A DNA stretch of 64,000 nt from Photobacterium phosphoreum (GTDB lineage Bacteria > Pseudomonadota > Gammaproteobacteria > Enterobacterales > Vibrionaceae). The position numbers were made by a program, and so were the translations under genes. Under the pieces are notes generated by a model, which searched no databases, was not told the DNA's origin, and was given only the letters and a program-made list of their open reading frames with translations. Below, piece after piece: positions 31,601-40,119 of this stretch. The stretch lies in contig NZ_MSCQ01000001.1 of the NCBI RefSeq assembly GCF_002954725.1, positions 1,574,704-1,638,703 of the forward strand, read 5' to 3'. The stretch's first letter is position 1. The number at the start of each line of letters is the position of its first letter.

Positions 31601-31737
31601 CTATTATCGGTTGCAACCGCTAACCGACTCGCATAACTTTGTTCAATATCACCTTGAAATCCAGCGTCGGATAATGTGGTTAAATATGATAGTACGACAT
31701 TATCAATACTACTTTGATAGGTTAATGCAGGTAACAT
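28678..31737 (-). CDS. ydiJ: YdiJ-type FAD-linked and Fe-S oxidoreductase (D-2-hydroxyglutarate dehydrogenase type)
   Basis: This is a large fused flavin/iron-sulfur dehydrogenase of 1,019 residues, the length of E. coli YdiJ. An FAD-binding PCMH-type domain (about 45-280) has RGGGTGTNGQSLTSG; an FAD-linked oxidase C-terminal domain (about 290-550) follows, with MFGHVDAGVLHVRP. Next is a ferredoxin-like region with CNGNGLC and CLACKACASQCPIKVD (about 675-695), then a C-terminal heterodisulfide-reductase-type CCG motif (GCCGMAGTFGHE). YdiJ has been reported to oxidise D-2-hydroxyglutarate; a D-lactate-like 2-hydroxyacid is the alternative. ATG 31737 follows GGGAGAG at good distance. It is a single gene, separated from gabD upstream by a terminator. 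Confidence 0.92.
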   Translation of the reverse strand: MLPALTYQSSIDNVVLSYLTTLSDAGFQGDIEQSYASRLAVATDNSVYQQLPQAVVLPRNIDDLILIGKTGSHADYQGVTFSPRGGGTGTNGQSLTSGIVVDLSRYLNQILEVNIAEGWVRVQSGVIKDQLNDALHAHGYFFSPDLSTSNRATIGGMINTDASGQGSLKYGKTSDHVLALTAVLVDGSVLNTEPLTSIQLDTLDSTSLVDNALQTTAKICRDKRQQILDKFPQLNRFLTGYDLKNVYDDQLQQFDIARLLCGSEGSLAFIAEAKLNITPIPKSRTLVNIKYDSFDSALRNAPMMVAAHALSVETIDSKVLNLAKEDIVWNTVEDLLTDVPGKTMLGINMVEYASNDIADNQQQVAVLCQRLDQLMVEQQAGIIGYQVCDDLASIQKIYTMRKKAVGLLGAAKGAKKPIAFAEDTCVPPEHLADFIAEFRQLLDEKALNYGMFGHVDAGVLHVRPALDMCDPQQELLMKEVSDQVVTLVAKYGGLMWGEHGKGFRSEYGPAFFGDELFTELRRIKAVFDPHNRMNPGKICTPLGNNSELVKVDSVKRGFYDRQIAVTTRDSFKQAMECNGNGLCFNYDTSSPMCPSMKISADRRHSPKGRAGLVREWLRQLAEQGINADELEQQLLTTSPTVKQIIERLKNTYGANRDQYDFSHEVMEAMNGCLACKACASQCPIKVDVPSFRSRFMNMYYSRYQRPAKDYLVAYVENVLPLMVKAPVIVNSLIRPQWSKTLTLKTIGYVDMPLLSVPTLAESLDGHHALCFDMQWLQALSDHERQNYVLIVQDPFTSFYDAQVVRDFIHLIEKLGKKPILLPFKPNGKAQHVKGFLKAFAKTATSTADFLNQLAVLNIPMVGVDPALVLCYRDEYAEVLQQRRGKFTVLTAHEWLLPLLQQLPQKQRLNDKPWYLFAHCTEKTKMPNAEKQWGAIFSHFGGVMESVPVGCCGMAGTFGHEADKLEASKKVYNLSWKTNIEKYDSARCMATGYSCRSQVKRLEHIQFKHPVQALLQLVNI

Positions 31738-31969
31738 TATTTGACTCTCCCTCTCCAGTCGTTACGCAATCATGCGCTGCCGTTTCCCACGACAACTGGT
31801 TTTCTATTGTTCATGATTCACTTTAACAATATGTTAAAGGTTAATGGCATGCTTTCACTTTACTCTACCTAGAAAATAAACAAAACAATTTCTAATTCAA
31901 TATTACAATCCCCACCAAGCAATTAGCCGCCGTATCACGTATGGCATACCTCTAAAAATAACACTATAA

Positions 31970-31998
31970 AAATAAAGCCCTCTAAAGGACTTTATTTT
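31970..31998 (-). terminator. Terminator downstream of gabD
   Basis: On the minus strand AAATAAAG and CTTTATTT pair, extended by three more pairs (one wobble), around a six-base loop, followed by a T-run. It separates gabD from ydiJ. Confidence 0.75.
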
Positions 31999-32028
31999 TC
32001 AGCATGAAATGAGCGACGATAATGCCAC

Positions 32029-33477
32029 TTAAATCCCCCCCATGAGGGTATATTTCATTTCGGTATACTCTTCTAAACCTTGATGTGCTCCTTCTCGGCC
32101 TAATCCTGATTCTTTAACGCCACCAAAGGGAGCCAACTCAGTCGAAATAAGCCCTTCATTAACCCCGACCATGCCATACTCTAATGCTTCACTCACATTA
32201 AAGGCACGAGAGAGTGATTGCGTATAAATATAAGCCGCTAAACCTGAATCAGTATTATTTGCTCGATCAATCACTTCTTGGTCTTCACTAAAACTAAAAA
32301 TAGCCGCTAATGGACCAAAGGTTTCTTCCGAAGCAACAAGCATATCATCTCGAACATCACGAATAATTGTTGGCTGAATAAAACAATCATTTGATGTCTG
32401 CTGGCTACCTAATACTAAACGAGCACCTTTTAGCATGGCATCATGAATATGACGTTCAACTTTTTCAACGGCCGCTCGATTAATCAATGGTCCCATAGTA
32501 ACGTCTGTATCAAGTCCATTACCGACTTTTAATAATGCCACCTGATGATGTAACCGAGTGATAAATTGTTCATAAATATTATCATGGACATAAATACGAT
32601 TGGCACAGACACAAGTTTGACCAGCATTACGAAACTTAGCGATCATTACACCATCAATTGCACGATCAATATCAGCATCATCAAAAATAATAAACGGTGC
32701 ATTGCCACCTAACTCTAATGACACTTTTTTAACCGTGGTTGCTGCTTGTGCCATTAATAATTTACCGATTGCCGTTGAACCCGTAAAAGATATTTTTTTA
32801 ACCTTCTTATTACCAGTTAATTCTGCACCGATCTTAACCGCATCACCGGTTACCACATTAAATAAGCCATCAGGAATACCTGCCTCTTGAGCTAATGCTG
32901 CAAACGCTAATGCCGTAAAAGGCGTATCCGGTGCCGGTTTCAACACCACCGCACAACCAGCGGCAAATGCAGGCCCACATTTACGGGTAATCATTGCTGC
33001 TGGAAAATTCCAAGGGGTAATAGCCGCCACAACACCTACAGGTTGACGTGAAACTAAAATACGAGCATCCGCCTTATGACTTGGAATAATTTCACCATTC
33101 ATACGCTTAGCTTCTTCGGCATACCATTCAATAAAACTGGCAGCGTAAGTGATTTCACCTTTAGCTTCATTGAGAGGCTTACCTTGCTCTAAGGTCAAAA
33201 TTGTTGCTAATTCTGCCGTATGATCAATAATCAATTCATACCATTGGCGTAAGACGGTCGCTTTATATTTAGCGGTCGTTTTTGACCATTGGCGATATGC
33301 TCTATCAGCACTTTCTATCGCAACGCGTGTTTCTTCAACGCCCATCAAAGGCACATTACCGATGACTTCGGTTGTGGCTGGATTAGTAACAACAGAAAAT
33401 TTGCCTGAATAGGCATTGACCCACTCACCATTAATAAACGCTTGCTGCTTAAACAAACCACCTAGAGATAATGTCAT
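32029..33477 (-). CDS. gabD: Succinate-semialdehyde dehydrogenase (NADP+)
   Basis: This enzyme oxidises succinate semialdehyde to succinate in the cytoplasm. At 482 residues it matches E. coli GabD. Aldehyde dehydrogenase signatures are ITPWNFPAAMITRK (cofactor binding, about 145-158), FTGSTAIGK (about 226-234), the general base Glu in LELGGNAP and the catalytic Cys in NAGQTCVCANR. The adjacent second Cys (CVC) is as in GabD, where it can act as a redox switch. No gabT or gabP lies next to it here, so the semialdehyde source is elsewhere. The start is ATG 33477. A related semialdehyde dehydrogenase specificity cannot be excluded, but the length and motifs favour GabD. Confidence 0.93.
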   Translation of the reverse strand: MTLSLGGLFKQQAFINGEWVNAYSGKFSVVTNPATTEVIGNVPLMGVEETRVAIESADRAYRQWSKTTAKYKATVLRQWYELIIDHTAELATILTLEQGKPLNEAKGEITYAASFIEWYAEEAKRMNGEIIPSHKADARILVSRQPVGVVAAITPWNFPAAMITRKCGPAFAAGCAVVLKPAPDTPFTALAFAALAQEAGIPDGLFNVVTGDAVKIGAELTGNKKVKKISFTGSTAIGKLLMAQAATTVKKVSLELGGNAPFIIFDDADIDRAIDGVMIAKFRNAGQTCVCANRIYVHDNIYEQFITRLHHQVALLKVGNGLDTDVTMGPLINRAAVEKVERHIHDAMLKGARLVLGSQQTSNDCFIQPTIIRDVRDDMLVASEETFGPLAAIFSFSEDQEVIDRANNTDSGLAAYIYTQSLSRAFNVSEALEYGMVGVNEGLISTELAPFGGVKESGLGREGAHQGLEEYTEMKYTLMGGI

Positions 33478-33801
33478 TACGATACCCTGCTTTATTTTTT
33501 AAATGAATTAGATACGGATAAAGACGCTTGTAAAAACTATTCATTAAAATATATAACCAACTGATTACATTATTATATTACAAGCTAGCTAATATAGCAG
33601 CTTAGGTCGGTCTTCAATAAGGCTCAGTACTTAGAAATAAAATCACAAAAATCATACTATTCATCAGCAAAAAGCCCTTATCACGACTACGCTTTAGATA
33701 ATAAATGTACTAATAATTATCTTGATGAGATCAGACTTTGATTTAATCATTAAGCATAATCCATAGCTTTACTTTCATTTAAAAATGGAAATAAATAGCT
33801 T
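33478..33801. other. 324-bp divergent gap between gabD and the pirin-like gene
   Basis: This AT-rich region must hold the promoters of both divergent genes. No clear operator, RNA or small gene was recognised. Confidence 0.45.
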
Positions 33802-34644
33802 ATGCAAAAAAGTAGACAGCTTGTCCATATTCGTCACGGTATAAAAGAAGGCGCAACGACTTCATTTATCCATGAACAACATTTTGCCGCCACCAACCCA
33901 TTTGTTTTATGGGAGCACTTTACGTCAAAGACCTCAATGAACCATAGTTTAAACTTTCATGGTCATTCAGGCGTAGAAGCGATTAGCTATCCTCTTACTG
34001 GTACTATTTTGCATAATGATTCAACACCACAGCACCATATTATCAAAAGTGGCGATATTCATATTATGACCAGTGGCCAAGGTGTGATTCACAAATCAAC
34101 CACATTACCGCAGCAATCAATCAGTGAGTCTTTTCAATTATGGGTTGCTTTACCAACAACGAATAACAGTGAAATGTGTCAACCAAAGAGTCAGCTTTTT
34201 AATAAACAACACCTTCCTTTAGTTGAAGACAGTGATTCAACAACCAAAGTATTGGTTGGTCATTACCATCAACACACGAGTCCCATAAAAAGTCATTGTG
34301 AGCTGATTTTACTCGATATAATCATGAGCTCTTACAGCACATGGTGTTTTACCCCACCTAAACAGCATCTCTCTGGTTTTATTTACTTAAAATCAGGCGT
34401 TGCTTACAGTGCCAATAATAAACTAACGCCACTCCAAATGGGTCTATTTGAATCATCATCATCATCACCGATAAAAATTACAACAACGAATCAAAGTTCA
34501 CGGTTTTTTATTGCCTGTGCCGTACCATTAAAACAACCATTAATAACGAACCAACAATCTGTTCACTCCAGTGAAAATAACATCAATAAAAGCCAATCTA
34601 CAATAAAAAAATTAATGTCAAACATGAACAACTCAAACAGGTAA
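33802..34644 (+). CDS. Pirin-family cupin protein
   Basis: This is a 280-residue bicupin of the pirin family. Its N-terminal cupin has NFHGHSGVEAISY and GDIHIMTSGQGVIHKS, aligning with the metal site of pirins. Three ligands are kept (His53, His55, His97), but the usual Glu two residues after the third His is Ser99. Pirins act as quercetinases or as redox-linked regulators, and the changed ligand makes quercetinase activity uncertain. The second cupin (about 160-240) is less conserved, and the C-terminal 35 residues are Ser/Asn-rich and probably disordered. ATG 33802 has only a weak ribosome-binding site. It is divergent from gabD; no functional link is evident. Confidence 0.85.
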   Translation: MQKSRQLVHIRHGIKEGATTSFIHEQHFAATNPFVLWEHFTSKTSMNHSLNFHGHSGVEAISYPLTGTILHNDSTPQHHIIKSGDIHIMTSGQGVIHKSTTLPQQSISESFQLWVALPTTNNSEMCQPKSQLFNKQHLPLVEDSDSTTKVLVGHYHQHTSPIKSHCELILLDIIMSSYSTWCFTPPKQHLSGFIYLKSGVAYSANNKLTPLQMGLFESSSSSPIKITTTNQSSRFFIACAVPLKQPLITNQQSVHSSENNINKSQSTIKKLMSNMNNSNR

Positions 34645-34835
34645 AAGTAAGACTTTATCAGTGATGATAGTTTTATCAATAAGAAATACTTATAAGTTTG
34701 ATATACACAACCACGTTGATACCATGATATTATTTTTAACTATCCTTATACTAAAAATAAATCATTAATGTGTAATAAACATTATGGCTAGTGTTGTTAT
34801 TACACCATCGTAATTAATGTCTAAAGGTATTTTAC

Positions 34836-36143
34836 ATGGTAACCTTAAAAAGGTTTTCTTCAAACCACTCAATATATAGAAATATCACACTTCAACTTTT
34901 GGTTTTTTTTGTATTAATTTACTTTATTATTCAATTACTTACCGCAACAGAGTTTTTCAGCAAAGAGACGTTAGCTGCGATTCACAATCATAGTGTAAAA
35001 ATAAGTAGTCTATTAGTTTTTACTCTTTTTTTTATTTTTTGTTATGTTATAAATCGAATTAATAAATGGTTCATTAATCCATTAAATAAATTAAACAAAG
35101 TTATTAATGAAAGTAACAATATATCTAACAACAAAATCATTCATGCAGGTGATATAACAAGTATGTTTGAATACTATTGTATGATGATACGTGATATTGC
35201 AGAAAAAGATTCTAAAATAATTTTAGAAGCATCGATACTTACTCAAGAAAAACAAGCTGTCATAAACCAAAAACAATTAGCATCCAGTCTTTTCAACAAT
35301 AGTCAGGATATAATTATCATTATCGACAACAATGGAGCTATTACTCGGGTAAATCCTTCTTTCTGCTTACTTATAGGTGTTAAATATGAAAATATTATTC
35401 ATCAACCATTAATAAATTTCATTAACACCTCAGCATACAAAAACATTAAAGCATCACTTTCCCATGAACTTAATAACTCTCATCAATGGCAAGGTGAATT
35501 TAACATTCAGCATATTATGAACAAAAAAGACATTCCTTTATATGTAAGAATAAACAAATTCATTGATACTAAAAATAACAATATCCAATATTCAATTATT
35601 GCAACCGATCTTACTACAATAAAAGAAATTGATCGCCTTGTTCATATTAATCAACATGATCCATTAACAGAACTCCCCAATAGAATCGCTCTTACTAACC
35701 GTTTAAAGGATGAACTTAGTATTCAGCGTGCCTCACATCATAAATTTGCTGTTCTGTTTATTGATCTAGATAACTTTAAACGAATAAACGATAACTACGG
35801 TCATCAAATGGGTGACAGAGTACTAAAAATCACAGCAAATAAATTACGTAATTCAGTCAAAAAAACCGATATGGTTGCACGCCTTGCCGGTGATGAGTTT
35901 ATAGCCATCATTAATCCTGCGACTAATCATGCCGACGTTATCCAGACTTGTGAACGTATACTCAGCATCTTACAACAGCCAATTATTATTGATAAATGTC
36001 ACTTAATGATTAATGCCAGTCTTGGCTGCTATTACGCTCATCCACATAAACAACAAACCATTGACGAAATTTTAAGCCAAGCAGACATTGCTATGTACCA
36101 AGCAAAAATGGCGGGAAAGGGATGTATTATAGAATGTAATTAA
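34836..36143 (+). CDS. Membrane PAS-GGDEF diguanylate cyclase
   Basis: This protein probably makes c-di-GMP from two GTP at the inner membrane. It has 435 residues: two transmembrane helices (about 17-41 and 55-74) with only a short loop between them, a HAMP-like or coiled linker, a PAS domain (about 150-265, with DIIIIIDNNGAITRVNPSF), and a GGDEF domain (about 275-435) with HDPLTELPNR and FAVLFIDLDNFKRIND. The active-site loop is RLAGDEF, a variant still found in active cyclases. The upstream inhibitory-site position reads KKTD instead of RxxD, so product inhibition is probably lost. ATG 34836 follows TAAAGG. It is monocistronic, with a strong terminator. It could supply c-di-GMP to the LapD homologue, but only proximity suggests this. 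Confidence 0.92.
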   Translation: MVTLKRFSSNHSIYRNITLQLLVFFVLIYFIIQLLTATEFFSKETLAAIHNHSVKISSLLVFTLFFIFCYVINRINKWFINPLNKLNKVINESNNISNNKIIHAGDITSMFEYYCMMIRDIAEKDSKIILEASILTQEKQAVINQKQLASSLFNNSQDIIIIIDNNGAITRVNPSFCLLIGVKYENIIHQPLINFINTSAYKNIKASLSHELNNSHQWQGEFNIQHIMNKKDIPLYVRINKFIDTKNNNIQYSIIATDLTTIKEIDRLVHINQHDPLTELPNRIALTNRLKDELSIQRASHHKFAVLFIDLDNFKRINDNYGHQMGDRVLKITANKLRNSVKKTDMVARLAGDEFIAIINPATNHADVIQTCERILSILQQPIIIDKCHLMINASLGCYYAHPHKQQTIDEILSQADIAMYQAKMAGKGCIIECN

Positions 36144-36152
36144 TTTTAATAA

Positions 36153-36186
36153 AAATGCCGTATAAGTAAGGTCTTATACGGCATTT
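36153..36186. terminator. Bidirectional terminator after the diguanylate cyclase gene
   Basis: AAATGCCGTATAAG and CTTATACGGCATTT form a perfect 14-bp stem with a six-base loop between convergent genes. Confidence 0.9.
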
Positions 36187-36195
36187 AAAATTAAC

Positions 36196-36669
36196 TTACG
36201 AGCGTGTTGCTAATTGGAATGTGCCATTTGATTGAAACCAAACCACTTGATTCTGCTTACGTCCAAGCAGTAATGGACCGTCATCAAAAAATAAAAAATT
36301 CTTCCAATTACGTTTAAATACACCCCATTTTGTCTCAATGATATTGTATTTTTCATAGCAGAAGAAAATAGTGGTATTGTCTTCCCACTTTATATTAGCT
36401 AACAACTCTGCTGGAAGCTCAGGTTCATCACCGTCCCAAGCTTGCTGCCAATCCATCGCTTCTGACCAAATTTTCTTATCAAACGCCCAGTCACCTTTTT
36501 CAAAATGATCAGCATCTGAACTTTGGTTACTCACATGTTCACACCACAATTGCGCCGAACGAGCTTGAGTAAATGGTTTTATTTGAACTAAATCTGCTTC
36601 AGTAACAGGCATTGAAGCATGAGTGAAAATCCATTTACGTATGTAACTATCAAATTCGGTATAATTCAT
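36196..36669 (-). CDS. Uncharacterised 157-aa protein (possibly DUF2947 type)
   Basis: The function is not recognised. The product is soluble (no signal peptide or membrane helix) and rich in Trp and acidic residues, with the patterns WAFDKKIWSEAMDWQQAWDG in the middle and FFFDDGPLLLGRK-like residues near the C-terminus. It resembles a family of uncharacterised gammaproteobacterial proteins of this length that I recall as DUF2947, without certainty. The start is ATG 36669, with a modest GGCTGACAA upstream. It ends ten bases from the shared terminator and appears to be a single-gene unit. Confidence 0.75.
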   Translation of the reverse strand: MNYTEFDSYIRKWIFTHASMPVTEADLVQIKPFTQARSAQLWCEHVSNQSSDADHFEKGDWAFDKKIWSEAMDWQQAWDGDEPELPAELLANIKWEDNTTIFFCYEKYNIIETKWGVFKRNWKNFLFFDDGPLLLGRKQNQVVWFQSNGTFQLATRS

Positions 36670-36832
36670 TTGTCAGCCTAAAAAAATAAAGACGACGCAA
36701 TGTACATCAGTGCTGATATTTGTTCCAGTCCCTCACTACAATTTTTAGATATCACCTAAAACAAACAGACATAAAAGGCACGAGCAATATCGTACCTTTA
36801 AAAATAATATCACCACTTCGATCTAGTATGAG

Positions 36833-37051
36833 TTACTTATTAGGTTGCCACAGATCACTAACCCAACCACCAACATGATCATCATAATGATTATCCGAGA
36901 ATGTAGGGCTTGTTCTTACTCGTGTATCATGATGACAATCAAGGAGTTCAGATATATGCCTCGCCATCGGATCATCGGTGGACTGCATTTGCCTTTTTTG
37001 GGCAACCTCCTTAATAATCTGTAATCGATATGACGAGTTCATCTTTTTCAT
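36833..37051 (-). CDS. Small hypothetical protein (72 aa)
   Basis: The function is not recognised. ATG 37051 is chosen because AGAGGAG lies six bases upstream; a longer frame from 37090 would include that site. The product is hydrophilic, starts MKKMNSSYRLQIIKEV and ends in GGWVSDLWQPNK, with a His/Asp-rich centre (CHHDT, DNHYDDH) that could bind metal. The clear ribosome-binding site supports a real gene. Confidence 0.65.
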   Translation of the reverse strand: MKKMNSSYRLQIIKEVAQKRQMQSTDDPMARHISELLDCHHDTRVRTSPTFSDNHYDDHVGGWVSDLWQPNK

Positions 37052-37418
37052 TGCCAACTCCTCTAAGTTAAATACATAAATAACAACCAAATAAAAATAG
37101 GCTTCTCGGTAGGTTACGTCAAATTACTGATTAAACATTTCCACATAATTAGGCTCTGAACAGTTATTTTTTTTACATTAAAAACAATAAGTTATTAGGT
37201 TTAAAATTCAAAATTAAAATACACCATTCATAATAAAACCTTAACCATTTGATTATAATAAATATTTTAAAAAATACTTTTTTTTGTTTAATTGTTAATT
37301 ATTCACTCGGTTATCTCAATAGTGCATCATAATTAACAGCGTTAATTTCATGGAACATCTGCTAGACTATTAGCATCTATTATTAACACCGCTATTTTAA
37401 ATTGTTTCAGGAGTGTTT
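37052..37418. other. AT-rich divergent gap
   Basis: These 367 bases hold the ribosome-binding sites of both flanking genes (AGAGGAG on the minus strand, CAGGAG on the plus strand) and presumably their promoters. Nothing else was recognised. Confidence 0.45.
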
Positions 37419-38243
37419 GTGCGTTTATTGCCTTTTATTGCTTTTTCTTTAGCTAGCTTTTTTAGCGTAACCATTAATGCCAACGCAGACACATTAGCGC
37501 CGTCTTCCAGCATCAGTGCTTTCAACAAAAATAACGATCCCGATAAAGCCAATCCCCCGCCTATTCAATTATCACCAAGTGAAAATAATCATTGTAATAA
37601 AACCTTAAACTATAATGTATTTTTTGAAGGGCATCATATTGGTGATTACCAGCGTAATATCGTGTGGAATGGTACTCAGGCAAATATTTACACGAAGAGT
37701 ACTGTCAATATATTAATCACTAAGGCAAAATTAAACCAACATTCAAAACTTCATTGGTCACCACAACGTCAAAGTTTTGTGACTGACTCTTTTGAACGTA
37801 ATATAAAGGGGTTAATGACAGGTAAAGTCACCGCTACTTTTACTGATAACGGCGCAAAAGCAACAGTAATTGAAGACGGAAAATCACATCAATTCAATGA
37901 GACCTTATTACCTATACTAGATGGTGATACAATCGGTGCACAGATGAGATTAGATATTATGCAAGGTAAGAAAAGTTTTGACTTTATTTTGCAAAATCGC
38001 GACGACACTAGCCATTACTACTTTAAAGTTGTTGGTGAAGAAACAATAGCAACCAATTTTGGTGATCTAAAAGCTATTCGTGTTGACCAAATAAAGAAAA
38101 GTGATCGTCAATTGTCATTATGGTTTGCCCCTTCCGTTGACTATCAACTAGTACGTGCAACCTATAAACGTAAATTACTCGATTTAAAAGCGGTATTAAT
38201 TAGCAAGCAAATAAATTGTCCTGCTCCCGTATTAATTAAATAA
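37419..38243 (+). CDS. Periplasmic DUF3108-like protein
   Basis: This 274-residue exported protein has a signal peptide (MRLLPFIAFSLASFF, cleavage near ANA at 21-23), a low-complexity Pro/Asn/Ser linker (about 30-55), and a beta-rich domain typical of DUF3108 proteins. That domain reads YNVFFEGHHIGDYQRNI near its start and ends with LSLWFAPSVDYQLVRATYK. Members are thought to be periplasmic beta-barrel or lipid-binding-like proteins of unknown role. GTG 37419 is chosen because AGGAG lies five bases upstream; a GTG at 37413 overlaps that site. Two Cys (about 60 and near the end) could form a disulfide. The gene stands alone. Confidence 0.8.
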   Translation: MRLLPFIAFSLASFFSVTINANADTLAPSSSISAFNKNNDPDKANPPPIQLSPSENNHCNKTLNYNVFFEGHHIGDYQRNIVWNGTQANIYTKSTVNILITKAKLNQHSKLHWSPQRQSFVTDSFERNIKGLMTGKVTATFTDNGAKATVIEDGKSHQFNETLLPILDGDTIGAQMRLDIMQGKKSFDFILQNRDDTSHYYFKVVGEETIATNFGDLKAIRVDQIKKSDRQLSLWFAPSVDYQLVRATYKRKLLDLKAVLISKQINCPAPVLIK

Positions 38244-38254
38244 TTACGTTCTCA

Positions 38255-38284
38255 TCAAACCGTCATTTTTAAATGGCTGTTTGA
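38255..38284. terminator. Hairpin between convergent genes
   Basis: TCAAAC-C-GTCATTT and AAATGGC-T-GTTTGA pair with one mismatch and one wobble around a TT loop. There is no long T-run, so termination is plausible but not certain. Confidence 0.5.
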
Positions 38285-38290
38285 TGTTCA

Positions 38291-38542
38291 TCATTTCGCA
38301 ATCGCTTTCCCACCAATAATTTTATATGCCGGCGTTCCCCGTACTAACATTTCACGTGCAAATACGGTATTACACTCAGGACAAGTACAGGCTTGCTGAG
38401 TAAAATCTTTGCTGATTCTTTCTTTAAAACATTTCACTAATGCGCCTTTACCGCCTTTGCGATATTTAAATAACAGCGTTTTACAGTGGCAACATAACAC
38501 ATCAACCGTTTTTACCGGTCCTTTCTTATTTGGCTTAGCCAT
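38291..38542 (-). CDS. Small zinc-ribbon protein (83 aa)
   Basis: This is a basic 83-residue protein with two zinc-binding knuckles, CCHC (Cys17, Cys18 and Cys20) and CPEC (Cys54 and Cys57), framing a Lys/Gly-rich loop (YRKGGKGALVK). The layout is that of a zinc ribbon, likely to bind nucleic acid or protein, but the role is unknown. ATG 38542 follows AAGAAGAAG. It lies 14 bases downstream of the gamma-glutamylcyclotransferase-like gene on the same strand and may be its co-transcribed partner. Confidence 0.8.
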   Translation of the reverse strand: MAKPNKKGPVKTVDVLCCHCKTLLFKYRKGGKGALVKCFKERISKDFTQQACTCPECNTVFAREMLVRGTPAYKIIGGKAIAK

Positions 38543-38556
38543 TACACTTCTTCTTT

Positions 38557-39135
38557 TTATAACGATTGATTCGAACGTATTATTGCCGATTGGACTAACT
38601 GATCAATAATGCTTTTCTCTTGCTCAAAGACATGCGCTAAATTGCCGTATTTAGGTTGATGGCGATCATTCTCATAAGCATGTTGCCACCCTTTCGTTGT
38701 TAGCATAAACAGTTCAGCAAACTGAGGAGAAATGGCTAAACATCCGGCTAAAACCGTATCAACATAACTTTGAATAATCGGCTTTTGACAACATGGCGAG
38801 CAAAAATCATTATTAACATAAACCCATACCGAACCTTTTACTTCTAAAGGCTGATTACCTACACCAGTAATATTGTCCCATTGAATTTCTACCCGCTGAT
38901 AACCATGTTCACGCTTATCAAATTCAGCAAGTGCTAACGTATCAACCTCAACCAGCACGCCATTACACTGCCCTTTTTCTTGTACAACCACTAAAGGTGA
39001 AATAGGATAACTTCCCTCTATTTTCCCCCAATACCGTTGTAGCCCATCAACTAATACCGGTATCGCATTCCCGGTATTACCAGTACGTTGACGCGAGTAA
39101 GCATTGATTAAACTGCCATAACCAAAAATATACAT
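38557..39135 (-). CDS. Gamma-glutamylcyclotransferase-like protein
   Basis: Enzymes of this fold release 5-oxoproline from gamma-glutamyl amino acids or peptides. The 192-residue product starts with MYIFGYGSLI (the YGSL substrate-binding turn) and has the expected catalytic Glu76 in DKREHGYQRVEI. The C-terminal half is longer than the minimal fold and includes CSPCC. ATG 39135 follows AGAGGC. It lies 46 bp downstream of pxpC on the same strand. Since PxpABC opens 5-oxoproline to glutamate, the position makes cyclotransferase activity more likely than a generic AIG2-like role. Confidence 0.87.
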   Translation of the reverse strand: MYIFGYGSLINAYSRQRTGNTGNAIPVLVDGLQRYWGKIEGSYPISPLVVVQEKGQCNGVLVEVDTLALAEFDKREHGYQRVEIQWDNITGVGNQPLEVKGSVWVYVNNDFCSPCCQKPIIQSYVDTVLAGCLAISPQFAELFMLTTKGWQHAYENDRHQPKYGNLAHVFEQEKSIIDQLVQSAIIRSNQSL

Positions 39136-39180
39136 ATCACTGCCTCTTATTATTATATGACTTATCTAACCTATCATTTT

Positions 39181-40119
39181 CTAAAAGGGTAATGTGAAAA
39201 AACGACAAAAATCGAACCATTGCTGTTGATACTGCGTCAATAATTGTGCTGTTACGGCTTTAAATTTAACTTCATCATTAGGCTTAGTTTGAGCAAGACG
39301 CAATAAATCCATCCGCGTAATACACCCTAAAATAGGGTACCCACCTAATGTTTGCCGATCATTTAGTAATATTATCGGTAATCCATCTGGTGGAATTTGA
39401 ATCGCGCCAACAGCAATAGGTTGTGAGATTAATTCCATGGCTAATCCCGTGATTTCTTCGCCTTCTAACTGGCATCCCATTCGATCTGACGTCGAAGAAA
39501 CCTGATAACGTTGTCGATAAAAAAGCCCTTTTTGCTGAGCGGTAAAGTATTCTGCTTGATAACCTTCAATAACATGTAACACAATATCTGCACTATAATC
39601 GGGAATGTAATCACTCGGTACCGTTGAATATGTTGTCAATAACGGCGCATCATAACTATCAAGGATATCGTTATTTTTCAATGCACTCCCTTGAATCAAC
39701 CCTCCTAATTGTTCTCGCATAACCGTTGCGGCACTACCAAATACTTTGGGGACGTTAAAGCCACCTCGAATGGAAAGATACGCACGAAAACCATATTTAG
39801 CCGCACCAAATTGTAATTTTTGACCTTTTTTAAGCAAAAATGCCTGCCATGGGGCTATTGCTTGACCATCAATGGTTGCTGCCATATCAGCCCCCGTTAA
39901 CGCACACTGACAATCATCTAACGCCTCAAAACAAGCGAGACCCACCGTTAATTCTAATTGAGCAGCATTACTATCATTCGATAAGAGATAATTCGCCCAA
40001 CAAAAAGCATGCAAATCCATTGCACCACCTTGAGTAACGCCTTGCTGAGCAGCACCATAACGACCGAGATCTTGGATTAATGATAATATTCCCGCATTTA
40101 TTACTGCTAACTTGGGCAT
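39181..40119 (-). CDS. pxpC: 5-oxoprolinase subunit PxpC (biotin-dependent carboxylase-like)
   Basis: This is one of the three subunits of the ATP-dependent bacterial 5-oxoprolinase, which opens 5-oxoproline to L-glutamate. The 312-residue protein carries the conserved N-terminal VINAGILSLIQDLGRYG and GVTQGGAMD, the SIRGGFNVP stretch, and the C-terminal LNDRQTLGGYPILGCI, all typical of PxpC (YbgK, KipA). ATG 40119 follows GGAGG six bases upstream and overlaps the end of pxpB by 13 bases, so translation is probably coupled. Confidence 0.95.
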   Translation of the reverse strand: MPKLAVINAGILSLIQDLGRYGAAQQGVTQGGAMDLHAFCWANYLLSNDSNAAQLELTVGLACFEALDDCQCALTGADMAATIDGQAIAPWQAFLLKKGQKLQFGAAKYGFRAYLSIRGGFNVPKVFGSAATVMREQLGGLIQGSALKNNDILDSYDAPLLTTYSTVPSDYIPDYSADIVLHVIEGYQAEYFTAQQKGLFYRQRYQVSSTSDRMGCQLEGEEITGLAMELISQPIAVGAIQIPPDGLPIILLNDRQTLGGYPILGCITRMDLLRLAQTKPNDEVKFKAVTAQLLTQYQQQWFDFCRFFTLPF

